From Lycocorax pyrrhopterus obiensis (lineage: Eukaryota; Chordata; Aves; Passeriformes; Paradisaeidae), in assembly GCA_014706295.1 (NCBI GenBank), contig JACSVZ010000007.1:53954975-54018974 (forward strand): a stretch of DNA of 64,000 nucleotides. Direction: 5' to 3'. Position numbers and translations under genes: made by a program. The notes under the pieces are model-generated. The model was not told the origin of the DNA, did not search any database, and saw only the letters and a list, made by a program, of their open reading frames with translations. Below are positions 27,601 to 42,600 of the stretch, one piece after another; position 1 is the first letter of the stretch, and the number at the start of each line of letters is the position of its first letter.

Positions 27601-30600
27601 TGACTCAGCTGGTGCCATGCTCTTCCTTGCTTACTTCATATGGAGGGGGATGGTAGAGAGCAATTGGAAGGATTGCTCAGGGGACTGTCATACCTCTCGG
27701 ATGGTGCAAGCATCAAAGCGAGTGAGCTCACAATTAGCCAAGAAATGACGAGCAGAAGGGGCTAGACTGGCAGTAAGCAGGCAGGAAACAAGCGAGGAGG
27801 AGAGTACGGTGGTGTACTCCTTGTCCGTCCTTCACCCGCAAACGCTCTTTTAGTGTGTAGGAGTAGTATTGCTGTGTGCTCATGGTCAGTTTACTGCCTT
27901 ATTGCCTTTTTCTTATTTTTCTTTTCTCTTCCTCCACTGTAACAATGAGGTATAATACTGTGGTGTTACAGAACTTACCGTGACAGGAAAAGCATCTTGC
28001 TTACTTTCATGGTGTCTAGTCACTCATTATCTACTGTTTGGCTTAGTGGTGTATTGACTTGTTGAAGAGAAATCCTTCTGATATGTGGGGACCTTGCTAA
28101 TATTCTTGCTTAGTTAGGAGAAAAAATGCTGTAATGATTTTTTTAGGGAGCAAGTATGTTTTCATTACTTAACAGCATCAGGCGTAAGAAAGATAATATG
28201 CTGGAAAGGAGAACGACCTCCTCTCATTTCTGTATATATTAAAGGATAACGTGCTGAAGTCAAATGAGGAACTGTATATCTTTCCACGATGAAAGCAAGG
28301 TAGTTAATGCAGTAGTACTTAGCATTCAGGAGCTTAATTCAGCCTTGGACTTGAGAGAATTCAGCTCCTTTCCCTCCTCCTTCCTTCACATCCTCCTTAG
28401 ACAAAATATGTTACACTGCATGTGCAATACCTGTTTTTTAAGGGAGCAGAGGACTGAACTACAGGGAAATGCTGCATGTAGGGTTTCCTGGCAGCATTTT
28501 TTTTTGATGTGGTTTTATAACCATCTATAACTGTGGAAGCACTCTGCCCGCATCTTACTGATGTTTCCTGCCCTGTTTGGCATGTGGAGGGGAAAGGATG
28601 GTATGTATATGAGGCAGTTCCCCTCTCTGTCCCTGTTTACCCTGTGTGTCTCTTCTGGATCACGTTCTCTGCTTGCGATGTGGTTTTACAAGCTGGGGGT
28701 TTTTTTTCCCTGTGGCAAAGCTGATTTTCGAGGTTCGTACTAAGCACTGGTAACCCTCAGGATGTTCTATTAGGCAGTGCAGCAAATTCAGCCTAGGAAG
28801 TTGGTCATTGTCCCAAGCACCTCCACTGCCTTTGCAACTATGTTGTTTCCCTAGTGCAAGAAAAGGTTGTTCGCAAGAAGGGATGGTTTTCATCCCAGTT
28901 CAGCATGGTTCTTAGAAACAATTTGTTGACTTGGAGAGACAGATATATTTGTGGTGCAGCAGTGCAAATTAATGGTTGTGGCTAGGCCTTTTTCCAGCGG
29001 GCTAATAAAACTTTTACTGAATGGATCTAGAACATGGAGCAATTAACAGTTTTGTCAGCCTGTTGGGAGTCACCATTGTGTGCAGGTGGGAGCTTGGAAG
29101 GACAAGAACCTCATGGAATGTCCTTGTTAATGTGGAACTGTGCCTGTATTTACAGCATGCTCTTCTCCTGCCCCAACATGGGGCTGTATTTAATATTCTC
29201 ATGAACTTCTGCATGGCACTTAACAAGGCCCTCTTTTCCAACACCTTTTTGTGAAAATTAACACAATTTTTTTGTGCTTTTCCTTTCCAAATGAAGGTCT
29301 GGCATTGCTATTACATGTCATATCGGCTAGTCTAAAGATGGGATGTCTGCTTTAAGTACCTAGATCTAAATTCTTGTTATTAATGACAAGTTGAAAGTAA
29401 GAGGCTGGTGCTCTCCTGCTGTGTGTTTTCTAAATTATCCTTTCTGTTTTCCCAGTACATTTTGAGTTCATAGTTTAGTTTGTTAAGCTGAAGGGATAAT
29501 TGAGGACTGTCCCAGCTTGAAGAAAAAGCTTTAAAGAATGCCGTGCTATTCCATAAGAGTGTTTATAAAGGCAGAAAATACGGGAGAAGCACATTTGAGA
29601 GCTGAAGTTAATCATGAGGCCCAGACTGGGAAATGTGGCTTCCTTAGCTGCAGAGTGCACAGAACCATTTCCTTCCGGAGGTGCTGCGCATGCTCTCTGT
29701 GAGTCTGGTGCTCAACGCTGGAATTTGCTTTCATCCCTCTGTATCTGTAGGAGAGGAAGGGGGAATGATTTTTGAGTTCATTGCTATGTGACTCATTTTG
29801 AAGTCTAAATTTTGTAGAATGAGAACTTTGGCTGTGTGTATCAGTGTTAAGTCAGGGTACTAACATGTTGTTGGGGATCGTGCAGACAACCAGTGCTTCT
29901 GGCATCTTCCACTCCACTAGGTGAAGCAGGAGTTTCACCTTTTAGATTATTTTTTTGTTTGTTTTCAAGGGGTTTATTATCAGTACAGCGTGATTAATAA
30001 TGACCAGGCACAAGGGCACAGGCTTCAGAACACCACCACTGGTACTGACTTTGATCCATTCCTCTCAAATGAGTGCTGTTGGACATGTGAGCTTGGTCAC
30101 TCTGAGTGAAAGACATTTGGGTTTAGTCCCATCTATACAAAATATAACTCCTCAGGGCATGTTCACATTGTAAAGATTAAAAGCTCATGGGGCATAATAA
30201 TACAGGAGAGAGTGGGGTTTGATCCAAGATAAAAACTGCTGAGACCTAAGAATTGAAACATTTACCAGGATATCTGCAGTGGTTGTGCAACACTGGGATT
30301 CTGGTATTATTGGAAGATAGGGATTGTGTCTGGGGATGTTTTTCCTTAAGAAAACAACTACTTTGGGGTTTTAAAAAAAATCACCACCAGCCAACCAATA
30401 AAAAACCACAACAAACTGAACACACACCCCAAAAAGCAGCTGACACAGTCATGTCTACAGTTTTGATGAACAAGTTCTGAAATACTATAGGCTATGTTTC
30501 AGAAGTGCTGGAACTGGATTGAATATCATGCATCATTTAGACTGTTAAGGAAAATATGTAGTTTGTCTGGTGACTTGTTTTTCTTTTGTTTCCTTCTTTT

Positions 30601-33600
30601 CCTGAATTGTTGGAAACAGCAGCTGTTCATGAGTTCTCTGTGGAGGGCTAAAGTCAGAGCTGCAGATCTGGGTTTTTGACTGGGAAGAGGAAGGGATTAT
30701 GAGAGGAGATCATTATATGAAGTGCACTTACACCTTCTCTTTGTTTTTCAGTGGATGAATATATTGCCATTGCTAAAGAGAAGCATGGATACAATATGGA
30801 GCAGGTAACAACCCTTTGAATACTTTATTTTAAAATATTTTTCAGCATGTATTCAAACATGACTTCAAGTGACTGCCTGGAACTGCTTCTTTCTTTCTGT
30901 AACTTCTGTGTTTTCTCCTCTACTACTTACCCCAAAACTGACTGTTCCTAATAGTAGCCTATGCTCTGTGGATACGGAGTTCACCCCTAGTTTTACATCA
31001 AGAGTCAAAAGAAGAAAAAGAAAACCATTATAATTTCTAATGGAGTCTGGCCATGAGTATTATGCTTCCTCTGGTGAGTGCTTCTTGAGCACTTTCAGAA
31101 CCCCTAAACAACGTCAAAAAGATTGGCTTATCTTTGGACAGCTGCCTGATTGCGTTGCAGTTTCCAGCTGACTGCTCCGTCTCTGCTTCATGGATGTCTT
31201 GGCAGTTATTAATGAGCTATTGAACCATCATGTGCTTTTCTGAGGCAAACCGATACCCACAGTTATTTACCTTAAAACCGTGCTGCAAATCATTTTGCAT
31301 TTCATAGATGAGCACCTTGGCTGTCAGTGCAGTAACAGGGGATGACTTTGCCAGCTGCCACTGACCTTAGCCAGTACCTGTAACCTAGGGATGGAAATAC
31401 TGGTCTGAAGAACAGACCTCTCCTTTATTCCCTGTGGTCTAGGATTGTGTACTAATCTTTCCTGTGTTAACTAACAATGATTTCAAAACTTGCTGGGGAG
31501 ATGAGTAGATCTGTGCCTGGGAAACTTTTCTGAATTCTGTGGAGTTTCCTCATGCACTAATACTTGCCTGGAAAGGGAAGGCAGGGAATCTCATGACTTA
31601 CTGTTTTGGCAAATCACATACTGTCTCTACACAGGGATTCTACAAAAACTTGAAAGTTTATTAAATTGTTCAGACAGAGGCTGTGAGCATAGAAACAAAT
31701 TATTGGGATGGGCAAGGCCACCTATGTAAATGATTCTGCTGTCATCCTTGACTCAGACTTTGAGTGGTTGATACTCATGCTCAAAAAGACTTCTTGCTGA
31801 ACAAGAACACTGAAGTTGAGGTAGCCAGCAAAATTTCCAGCAGAACCAGGCATGATCTGACTTGATAATTGCAGTTTCGAAGAGCTGAAAACAGCAATAA
31901 AAGGAATGGGAAGGCATCAAAATGCTGTGAACTTAAAATGAAAATAAAGATAACTCTCTTCAGCTGATACTGGTATACTCTAGTATTGGATATCATGGGT
32001 AACATTTACCAAGAGAGATGGTCTTGGAATAGTAGAAAAACATTTCATTATTTTAGCGGAGAAGTATTGTTTGGAAAGTATAGACTGATGCAGAAGACTG
32101 ATCAAAATGAAGCTCGTCATCTTTAAAAAAACCCACCTAATTCTTGTGGTTTGAAAAACTTAAAATTAGCTAACAGAGATTTGCATTCATTTTAACGTTG
32201 AAAATATAGACCTCCCACTCATTCCTTGAAGTCTTTTTCTCCATTTTTTCTCTCCCCTTCTGTGTACAGAAGTTGCATGACTTGCCACATTAGAGTGTAA
32301 AGTGGCTGAGCAGCTTGTAAAAGTCTCCCTACTCCTAAAAATTTTCTCATTCCTTCTGTAGCACTCTCACATAATACTCTGGAGTTAAACAAGTTTCCCA
32401 GGTCCTTTGGGATTTCCTCGAGAGCTGCACTAGGCATTTTCAGGAGATAACTGGAGAGGATCTATCTTGTTTTTCTCTGGAAGGCGCGCATTCATTTTGT
32501 ATTACAGGGACAAGTGTCAAGGCTTTCAAATCAGGATGATTTGTTGTGTCACCAAGGGAAACTCTGTCTTCAGCAGGTATCATCAGAGTTTCTGTTGGCT
32601 GGGTAACTGGATAAGCTGATACAGACTCCTTGGAAGCCAGTAAAAGCTCACTTCAGCAATTGGTCACCATCTCTGGGCTTTGCTGGCCAAGGCAGCCCTC
32701 TCCCCCACGCACATTCCCCTGACAGCCGGTCACTTTGCTCCTCTATCCAGGTGGCTTGGCTAACAGTCATCATACAGAGATTGCCTTTTTTCCAGCTGTG
32801 CCCACAGCCCAAACCCTCTCTTTGCAGGCTGAGACGTGCGAGTCTGCTGCAGGGAGTGGGAACTGCTGACAGGGTGCTGGGGCACGTGCTCGCTGGTGCT
32901 CCTCTGCCCAGCGATGTTCCCGTCCAGCTGCCCGATGTGTGCCAGCCCAGCTCCCATCTCTGTCCTTTCACTCCCCTTGCCCGTGGCTGAGTGCCCTGTT
33001 GTTGGCTCTGCTGCTGGTGGTGATGGCTGGAGGCTCGGGGCTGTGCTGTGGGAGTCTCTGCAGCCTGGCCGGCTCCAGGGCAGCAAAGGGCAGGCTCCCC
33101 GCAGGCCAGTGAGCTCCGGCAGGGTAGGGACTTCAGCTGGTGGTGCAGACAGCTTTGGGTGGTTGTGCTGAGCTGTAGCAGTCACAGACTTTTGGAAGCA
33201 CCACGGTAAGTCATGCTGTGACCTGGGGTTTCCTGCCAGCCTTTGTTAGACACCCTGGGTCAAAGGAGTCTGGGAAAGCCCGGTGCTCACCTGTGTATGA
33301 GTGCAGAGTTCTTCCAGGGCAGCACGGAATGGAAGAGGAATACTTATCTCCTGTTAAACAAGCCTGGAAGGAAAACCTTTTTGTTTATCTCCTGCTTTAT
33401 GTAAGCAGCTCTCCCGTCAGTCCTCACTAACACCTCAGTGCTATTTAATGCTACCCTGTCCTCCCAAAATGTCTCGCTCCTTGTTTATCCATTGCTTCCT
33501 CACAGGAATATCAGGTAGAGCTCATATCTGAAGCTGAAGGAGGATATCAGAGGAGAGAAAACTCAGTCCTTCATGACTGCAGAATAGTTTCTTTGACCCC

Positions 33601-36600
33601 GTCCTTGCCAGAATGCCTGTGTGGCTCCTGTGACATCTTGAGTGCCTGTGCTGCAACCAAGACTACTACTTGTTCTGCACAGTGGCAAAAGGGAGGAGAA
33701 GGTGTCCTGGCAGCACTGAGATCTTGTCCAGTAGGATCTGGGCAAGATCTTGGATAACACTAACATTTATATGCGTGCTCTCTGCAGAATCTCAGGGGCA
33801 TGAGATCCCGTAAAGGAACTGCTTTTTTGTATAGCAAAGCACAATGGGGAAACCCCGATTTTGGAGGGATTTTGTAATGCTGGGCAGCCAGAGCGAAACT
33901 ACTAGATGAGGGTAACTATGGCTGCGAAACCTGAGCTGAGTTTGCATATGATGAGCAGGTTACTCTTACGTTTTACTCAGCATGTTAGGGATTGTTTTCG
34001 CTTCACAGCAATTGTGAAAGGCTGGTTTTTAGCTCTGCAGAGTCAGGCCTTCCCAAAATGACTCGCAGTGGTTGCTGGCATGCCAGAGGTGGTGATGTGT
34101 CATAACACATGGGCTGTGGACCCCTGGGGAGAGGGGGGCTGCGCACGAGTGTCTCGGAGACAGCAGGAGGAGAATGGTTTGCAGGTGGTGAAACGCAGCA
34201 CAGGCGCTTTGTCTTTGGAACTGAGAACCAGAGACTGCAACAGCAAAATGAGGCCTCTCTCAAGGGAACAAAAGAGCAGCCCCCAGAATGAGTGAGATTT
34301 ATTCCTCCTTTGGGCCAGGGACTTTTTAGCAGCAAGTCAAGGTGGTGCATGTTCTCTGCCTTTCCTTCTTCCAGTTCTTCTTTCATTCTCTTCCCGTTTT
34401 CCCCTTCCCCCTCAGAAAGAACCCCCTAAACAACTATAAAAACCCCCAGTCAAGTAAATCATCCTTCTGACTGCCAGGAAATGGAGTCCAGTACTGGAAA
34501 GAAGCTGCCTTTCGTCCAGAGTTTTTTTTAGGTAGACTCCCCAAGCCTTTGCTCAGCTTATCTGTGCATACCATGATCAGTAAAGCTGGAGTAATTTCTT
34601 AAGTTTTTTCTCCCACCTTTCTTTTGCTAATCTTTTGTTACATGACTACCTGTGTGGTTTTTATAAACTTAGGGCTGGTCTTCACTGCCTAGCTGGGTGG
34701 CAGATTCCAGGTTTCTTGCACTCAGAAAAGCATCTGATGTAGCTGAGAATTAAAATTATGTCTAATGTGTTGCCTGAGAAAAATATTGTAGGTCTGCCTT
34801 TCCATTTTCCAGTAATGTTTCTTTTGATTACAGTTTTCACCTTGGTGTCTGTATTATTTCTAGGCTCTTGGGATGCTGTTTTGGCACAAGCACAACATTG
34901 AGAAGTCTTTGGCAGATTTGCCAAACTTTACTCCGTTCCCTGATGAGTGGACAGTGGAAGACAAGGTCTTGTTTGAACAGGCCTTCAGTTTCCATGGGAA
35001 AACCTTTCACAGGATCCAGCAGATGGTAAGTAGTGTTGCAGGAGTGGAAAAGCAGAACAGACCGTCATCTTCAGTGCAGTTTGTGCTAAATGTGTGTCTA
35101 ATGCTCTGGGGAGAGAACAGGCCAAAGGGGATGTTAGAGGAAAAATGCTACCATGAACAGAAAGAAACAATATTATTCCCAGAGTTTCTGTAGAAGTGTT
35201 TTCCTAAAGTGCTTTACTGGTTCAGGATAAACTTTGACTGTGATTTTTTTTTTTTTTTGGTTGGAAATTACAGTTTTCAGTCCCCTGTGTGCTATGGTAG
35301 TGTTTGTCTCAGCTGGAGTTCAGGCTTGGTCTGTACACACATGCCCACACATATGCAGTAAAGATCATCTCTGTGCAAAGTTGATTTCCTTTCTTACAGC
35401 CTGATTTTTAGGAATTAATTTTATTTAATGGTGGTGTCTGTGCTTAATGTGATTTGGGACTGTCAGTGGATGCTGTGATATAGGTGTATACATCATTGCA
35501 AGCATTCAGTCCTTTGCTTTTGGTTGGTAGTGATACTGTTTTCAACGTATGATTGAAAACTTCAAGGGTAGGTTTCTGCCTGAAAGGAAAATGCTGGGGA
35601 GTGTGCAATTTTCTGTTGGAAGAGGGAGAGGATGGGATGTAAAAAATTTTTGTTAATTGTATCTTGAGAGTGTCTTTGAGTGGCTCATCAACTGAGTGGG
35701 AGCTAGACTTTCTTATTTGCTCTCCTTCAGTAAAGTAGCCTCTTGAGTGTTCCAGCAGGACCCAGTTCCACTGGCTGTGACCCTTTGAAGTGAGCCTAGG
35801 CTGTTGCCATCTATTCAGCCTCTTTAAAGCACATGTGACACAGGTCTGTGTTGGTGATCCCTCTGAAAAGCGAAAGATGACTTGCCTTCCAAGGATGAAG
35901 GTCCCTTTTCAAAAGGGTGGCAGAAAGAGGCTTGCTTTTGTCATGTCCTCCTTGGTGTTCCTTGTCCTTCACTGATGTTCATTTCCAAATGTTCTTGGAG
36001 TCCTAGGGTCTCCCACTCCCTTGGATCTGGGTGATGGAACTCTTCAAGAGTGAAGCTTCTTTATTCCTCTGTTCTTATATGGGGGGGGAAATAGGGCAAG
36101 AGAGTGTCCTGGGAAAAAAAGAGAACATAAAGCCCATCCTGTTGGTTGGTTAACTGCCAAAGCAAGGAATTCTCAATTTGGTTTATGTGCAGAAGTGTGG
36201 CTCTCTGTCCCTGACTGAAGTGCATTCCAGTACAGGGATGCCAAGCTCATGCACTGTTCCCTAGGTAATGATATTTTTTTACTGTTGCTCCCAGGAAAGC
36301 GATTGTGCATGAAAGGAATTAAATTGCACGAAGCTTTGTGTTTAGCAGGGGACAGGAATCAATGGCTCGGGAGCATGTTAGTTGTTAGTTTATAGATGCT
36401 GTCCCATTAGCACCTGTGCAGGCTGGAACTGAGGGGAAAAATCTCCAAAGCCAGAGAATGAAAGGCGAGTTACATTATTTACCAGAGCTGGTTCTGATAT
36501 TTTGGCACTCTTAGCACAGGTTTATAGCCAAGTGGATGTTTGTCATGAGCAGCCTCGTCCCTGAGTTTGTTCTGTGGAACTCTTTTTCATTTCAGAACAC

Positions 36601-39600
36601 CAGCCTGTTGCATGGCTATTGGCAACACAACATTGACTTAGCACCTGTGCTTTGCCAGCACCGATGGATTTCTGCCTGTGTGCGGCTATGGGCCAGAGTG
36701 GGACTGCTGGTGTGATCTGTTATTAGAACCTGAAGTCAGTCTGAGAACCAGGCTTGTCTCAAGTGAAGACTTAAACTGCAGTGTCTAAGTGAAAGAGATC
36801 AGGCTGTTGCTCACAGTTTTGTTTTCCTCCCCACCTGCTCTGCCCTCCAAACTGAATCAGACACTTAGATAAACATTCATCAGAAAAGGCTGGTCTTTCA
36901 CCTTTTAGAAGTCCTGTGTAAGAGCATCCATGTAGAGTACCTCAAAAGTATAGAATTAGTCTTAATGTAGTTTTATGCTTTTTGGAGGCAGACTTTTCTT
37001 TCATTGCTCCAGGGTAATGGCATTAGTGTAAGAGGACAAAAAAAAATTTCTGTTTTCCTGTACCCTCAGTTCACCATGCAGTAACGTTTCACCTTTTGAA
37101 AACATCCTTTGTTGAGACCTTTGAATAGACTTTGTCATGTGAATGGTGTGAATTAACCTATTTAACCAAACATCAAAGATATGCTTGGGATGTTTGCAAT
37201 TCAGCAGTTTCTGTGATTGTTTACATGTGTCTGTGTTGGCTTTTAGGTCTGTTTCGGCTTTTAAACTGTTATCTCAGTTTCAAGGCCTCATTTCAGATTT
37301 GCTCTTGCTGTGTTCCCCTATGCTGGAGGGAACCAGCTACTCGACTGGTGAGTGGAAGCTTGCTGAGATGCTCTTTAGAGATCTTGATGTCCTAAATAGT
37401 AGACACTAACCTGAAACACTCCCCCATAGATCATTTTTGGAAAGATTGCAGAGCTGCCTTGCTTGAGCCTTTGAGAAAATCCAATGTAAAGAGGTCAGAT
37501 GTTCCTTGGAAAAACCAGACGAATTTTATGTGAACTTCTGGGGGATACTTTACAAACAAACATATAAAAGGATACATGTTTAATTTACAGCTTCCTGACA
37601 AATCAATAGCCAGCCTGGTGAAATTTTACTACTCCTGGAAGAAGACAAGGACTAAAACTAGTGTGATGGACCGTCATGCTCGTAAACAAAAAAGGGAACG
37701 TGAGGAAAGGTAGGTTTGCAAGCAGAAGGGCTGTGTATTGCCGCACACTGATTTCTTTAGTCTATCCCAGAAATTCCTGTTAGCTTGTGAGAAACTACAT
37801 GTAGGATTTTCCCCAAAACGTTTCCTGGTACCACACCTTTCCCCACCCCTCTTCCCTGCTGTGCATGTTTTGCTTTGCTTAAAGCCAAAAGGCAATTGGC
37901 AGTTAGCTGTACTCCCTTTTTTTGACACTGCAATTTCTGATTGCCCTCTAGTGCACTGGTTACAGTCCCACTGTTCTAGAACTTTTTCTCTGATACTGCT
38001 TGAGGGTTGGGAAATTGAAATTAAAGCTGTTTACAATCTGATTGGCACTGTTGTCAGCAGAGCCAGAAAAGCTGATAAGCAGGACAGTAAAAGGAATTAA
38101 TGAAAGAGCTGAAATCTGCCTTTATTTCCTCCACGTGATGCTCAGCAGAGTGAGAATGTGCACCTGATACAGGAAGCAGGCTCCAGTGCAGGACTCCTCT
38201 CAGCCTGCGTCTGTACACACGCAGACCCTTCCTCTCCTGCCCCTTAGAAAACTGTGACCAGCATCAGGCTGCCGGGCCAAGCTCTGTTCTCTGAGAAAGA
38301 TGAAGTTAAGGCTCTGTTTTTGAGTGAGTGAGAGGAGGGTAGCAGAGGGGAACTTAGGATGAGCTCTCTGGCTGAGCTGTTCCAGGGAATGCTGGTGGCT
38401 TTGGGATTTGAGTGAGGCTGGTGGTGTTCAGGAGGTCATTGGCTACTGAGCTTTAGCAGGTAGCTTGACTCATGCTATTTCTGCAAGCTCACCCTCCTGG
38501 ATACCCATGCAAGCCCTTGAAGGTAGATCAGCCATGGCCTTGTGCGTATTGCTGTAAGTATCTGTACAGTTACTGCCACTTGGTGACTTCGCCTAGTTCT
38601 GGAGCTGAAAGAGCCTCAGAAATGCAGAGGTTTCAGGTGACTGTGGGGAAAATGACCCCTCTGAAAATGACCCCTCTGAACAACAGAAGCTCCATCTGCT
38701 TGATGCAGGTGCCTTCTCAAGCTGCTCTAAAATACAATTAATGTCTTTGCAGACCAAACTTGAGGTGTGCTGGCCTTTGGAAGACCTCTGACATAATTGG
38801 GCAAAATTCTGCAAAAGCCTTTCCCCTCAGAGGAGGTAGTGCATTTCCCAGTTGTCTGTTTGCTGGCTCCACTGCATATGAGCAAGTCTTGTTTGGGAAG
38901 AGGGAAGAAATGTGTTTCTAGGGTTGAGCTGTGCTACACCAATGACTCACTCAACCTCTCCCATCTCTCCATTAGGTCAGCAATACTTGCTTAACAGGCA
39001 GGGCCAGGGAGAATACTGCCAGCCAGCTTTGTCCAGCATGTGGTTGGCTTTCTTTGACCTGAGTCTCTTCTTCCATTCTGTTCTTTTCTCTTCTCTGCAA
39101 AGACTTGTCTGTTTTTCTGCTCCCCATCCTGGTGGTTGGGGTTTTTTTGTTTAAGTTTTCCAGTTTTCTTACTAATTTATTGGGAGGAGGGGAAATCTTT
39201 TATATGCAGTATGTGTTTGTCTTGTACTACGTAGTTTAGAGTCTTTTAATACTACCTCTCTATTTTTGTTCTGTGCTCATAAATGAAATTAGTGCAATTG
39301 AGAAATACACCTCTCAGTACCTATGCCTGTTTGCTAGGAAAAGTAGCACCTCAGACCATCTGGTGAACGGGAAAGAACTGAATGGGCTGCCATGTGTTGT
39401 AATTTTGTAACCTTTGAGGAAGGCAGCTGGATTGGAAATGCTTGACTTGATTTACATCTACAACAAGCTTACAAGCTAAGCACCAGGCCATCAGCTTGAT
39501 GTTTGATTTCTGTTCTTCCCCTCCACCACTACACCCCCAAGGGGTTTGCCAGTGCCGCCATGCAGGATGTGGAATCCACGCTGGGCGAGTTTAGGGTCCC

Positions 39601-42600
39601 TGGATTTTCAGGTTGTACTGTGCCACTCGATGTTGGCAGAACTTCAGAAGTGCTCTTTGGTTATAGCAGTCAGTGTCTACAACTGCAGAAATGAAGGGGT
39701 GGGCTTTCATCTAGCTCGTGTCTAGGGAACTTGCTAGAATACCAGAGCAAACTGTCAGCACAGCAAAGACTGTTGTGAAGAGGCTGAAATCTGAACCTAG
39801 GTGAGAATGCAAGGAAGTTCTTTTGGAGATGGGGTTGAGAGGAGGCAGTCTGAGGTATCTCACTCAAGTACCTCTATATCCCTTTTGTGGCTAGGCAGGG
39901 AAATTCCCCAACCCCTCAGATTGCCACTAATACAACTCCCAGTGCATTCAGGTTTTCAGCAGCTGTTCTAAGTTTTATGTGAGGGGCCTTGTGTGTGCAG
40001 CTCTGGGAGGGGATGCTTGGGAATTGATTCCCTGGAATTGTCATTACCCAAACTAAGTCTTGTGACTCAGCTGGTGAGCCAGGTGGCTTGGGAGAGAAGA
40101 AGTGGCTTGTACAAGTGACTGCTCTTGTGGAGAAGGATGGCAGCCCATTCCTCCTTAGGATGTGGCTGCAGCAGGGAGATGGCCACATGAGTGCCACAGC
40201 CAAGCTCACCAGCACATGCTGTGCCTGCTATTCCCTGCTCTCTGTGAGCACAGCCCTGCCCTGCACTGGAGCTGTGACATGCCTGCACCAGTTGGTGCTC
40301 CTCAGCCTAGGCTATGAAGTTTGACATGACAAAATAGGTTTATTTTTTTGAATAAAAAAAAAAAAAAGCTTTGATTACATCAGCTTATTTCTTCTGTTTC
40401 TGGGCATCGTCTCAAAGGGTGCAATTAACTTTGGTTGTGTACAGTACAAAAATGCTAAATGGTGAAAATGCATTTGATTTAATGTCTGATTAAAATTCCA
40501 CTCAAGCCAGACTGGACAGGTGTGCCAAGGTCACTTTCAATATGGCCCCAATTTTATGCCTATTATTACTCTGTAACTGATAACATCTTTTTCTTTTCCA
40601 CGGGAGAATGAAATGTGAGGCTGTCACTGAAAAAAAAAAAAAGAAAAAAATAAGAAAAACCTAATTTTTTTTGTGCTTGTTCTTGAGGGAGTTCATCTTG
40701 TGCATGTCTGTTTTGCTAAATATTAAGGAGTTGTATGAAATCTGTTTTTTAACTACTTACTGTATTTCTTTCTGTCTCAGTTTGCCTAAAGTAAAAATGC
40801 TAAGTGTCTCATGTTCCAAAGATAACTTGTGGAATTAATTTCATGTCTCTTGCCTTCATCTGTGTAGATTTATTTTACCTAAGTACGCTGCTGAGAAGTT
40901 TTTCTGTATGTACTATCTTCAGAATTAAGAATTTATTGACTTAAACCAAAACCAAATAAAATCAACAGCAAAAAAAAGCCACCAACTCCCCGAAAACCCC
41001 ACATCCTGGGAATAAAACTAAGGAAATCTGTTGGGCTTGCTATGGCATTCATGCATTTGTTTTAGCATGCTATTTATAGAAAAAGAGAGCCTTACAAACT
41101 AATACAGTACTGTTTGCTTTTGTCTTCCAGTGAGGATGAGATGGAGGAAGCAAATGGAAATAACCCTATTGACATTGAAGTTGAACAAAACAAGGAGAGC
41201 AAAAAGGAGGTATAATTCTTTTTCTTACTCTTGTACAAATAAAAATGTTTACTTACTAGCTACTTTATGTAGAAGCTGACAGTATCTAATTTTCTTCTTG
41301 TGCTTTGTATAGTTGTCATACAAGAAAAGAATTGTCTTCAGAATTATTCTTAGATCAAGACAAGTATAGATAAATAAGTTATTTGTCTGTTATTATCTAT
41401 TATATCTCTATTATGGATAGAGCTGGGAACATTTAAGACTTTACATCACATGATAATGTCCTATGTGATTGTTTCCAGTCTCTTTTATCCTCTTTTTGGC
41501 TGTATTAGCTTAAATGACCACCCTCAGTGGTTTACATCAACCTAACTGCATGGAGATGGAGTAGAAGCACATCCCCCTGTGATGGAGGAGAAATACATCC
41601 TTTTGTTCTAGGCAGACCAACAAAAGTGTGTTTATGTGCATGTTAGACTCTAAGGTATATTCCTGATGTATTGGAATCCCCATCAGTAGTTGTCATTTCA
41701 GTAGCACCAGGATTGCAGCTATATTGGTGAAAAGTAAAGGAGAACGTTTTTGTGGCCAGTTAATTTTGTCTGGCAGAGTGGCCTTAATCTGTTGTTATGT
41801 CAGCTCAAAATGTAGTACTTGAATCTCACTTCAAGTACTTCATTTTCAGTGGGCGTAGAGTTCTGGATGAAAATAGTCACACAAATACAACAGTTTTGAA
41901 AACCTAGCCTACAGGAAAGCATGTACTTCATCTTCATGTGTATAACCTGCAGGTTACCTGTTACTAAATGAAAACACCTCGTTCAGCAGCGTGGATTGTA
42001 TGTGTGAGTGAGTTACAGGAAAATACGTAAGGCCTTCTCTCCTTGAAGTTAGCTCCCTTTCCTGGTTTCTTCTAGCCTGATTCCTTTCCCACAGTCATTC
42101 TATTTCATTTCTTAATTTTTTTAAAAGATCATATTTAGGGAAAACCCACTAGAAGTATTTAAAAACATGATCCCACACAGTCAGAAAAAAGTCCCAGAGC
42201 AACAGTTTTGTCAGTCACTGTCAGTGAGATTAATTTCTCCAACAAATAGTTTTGAATGGAAATAACTGAAAAATCACAACATTCCCATCTGCTCTTCTCC
42301 CACGTTGAGAGTGCTCTAGACTTTCCAGGAAAATTTAGCTGTTGTTTCCACTGAAGGAACCAGCACCCTTAATGTCTTCCTAGGGGCAGAGTGGATGCGA
42401 AGCCATTTGTATTAATCCTTACAAGAAACTCAGTTCTCAGAAGCCTCAGCAACTCCCGGACAGGAAGGGTTCTCACCTGGCTAAGTTGCAGCTATGTACT
42501 GCAGCTCTGTAGTGTTTTGTAAATAATACTGTTGTCGCATTCTCCATCATTTTAATAAATTTACAGTTTAGACTTTTCTGTAAGCTCTTCAAAAGCTTGC

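Larger units (their letters stand above)
12664..30751 (+). other. RCOR1: RCOR1 intron 2 (18.1 kb)
   Basis: The largest complete intron in the window. It holds the antisense solo LTR, a CR1-like relic, a small CR1 tail, a TAG microsatellite and a T-rich tract. The rest is unremarkable intronic sequence with short open frames only. No RNA gene was recognised. Confidence 0.85.

Noticed and set aside
34873..35193. 106-codon frame including window exon 3 and part of intron 4
   Set aside because: The codons after 35025 follow a strong GTAAGT donor and are unrelated to RCOR1, whose next residues (LPDKSIASL) are found at 37591. It is chance read-through.
27600..40071. Two copies of GTGACTCAGCTGGTG (27600 and 40062), an NF-E2/ARE-like core
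   Set aside because: AP-1-type TGACTCA cores occur roughly as often as expected by chance in this window, and the flanks of the two copies do not match, so there is no evidence of a shared element.
40354..40655. A-rich runs considered as the tail of a processed pseudogene
   Set aside because: No exon-like or gene-derived sequence, and no target-site duplication, was found upstream of either run.
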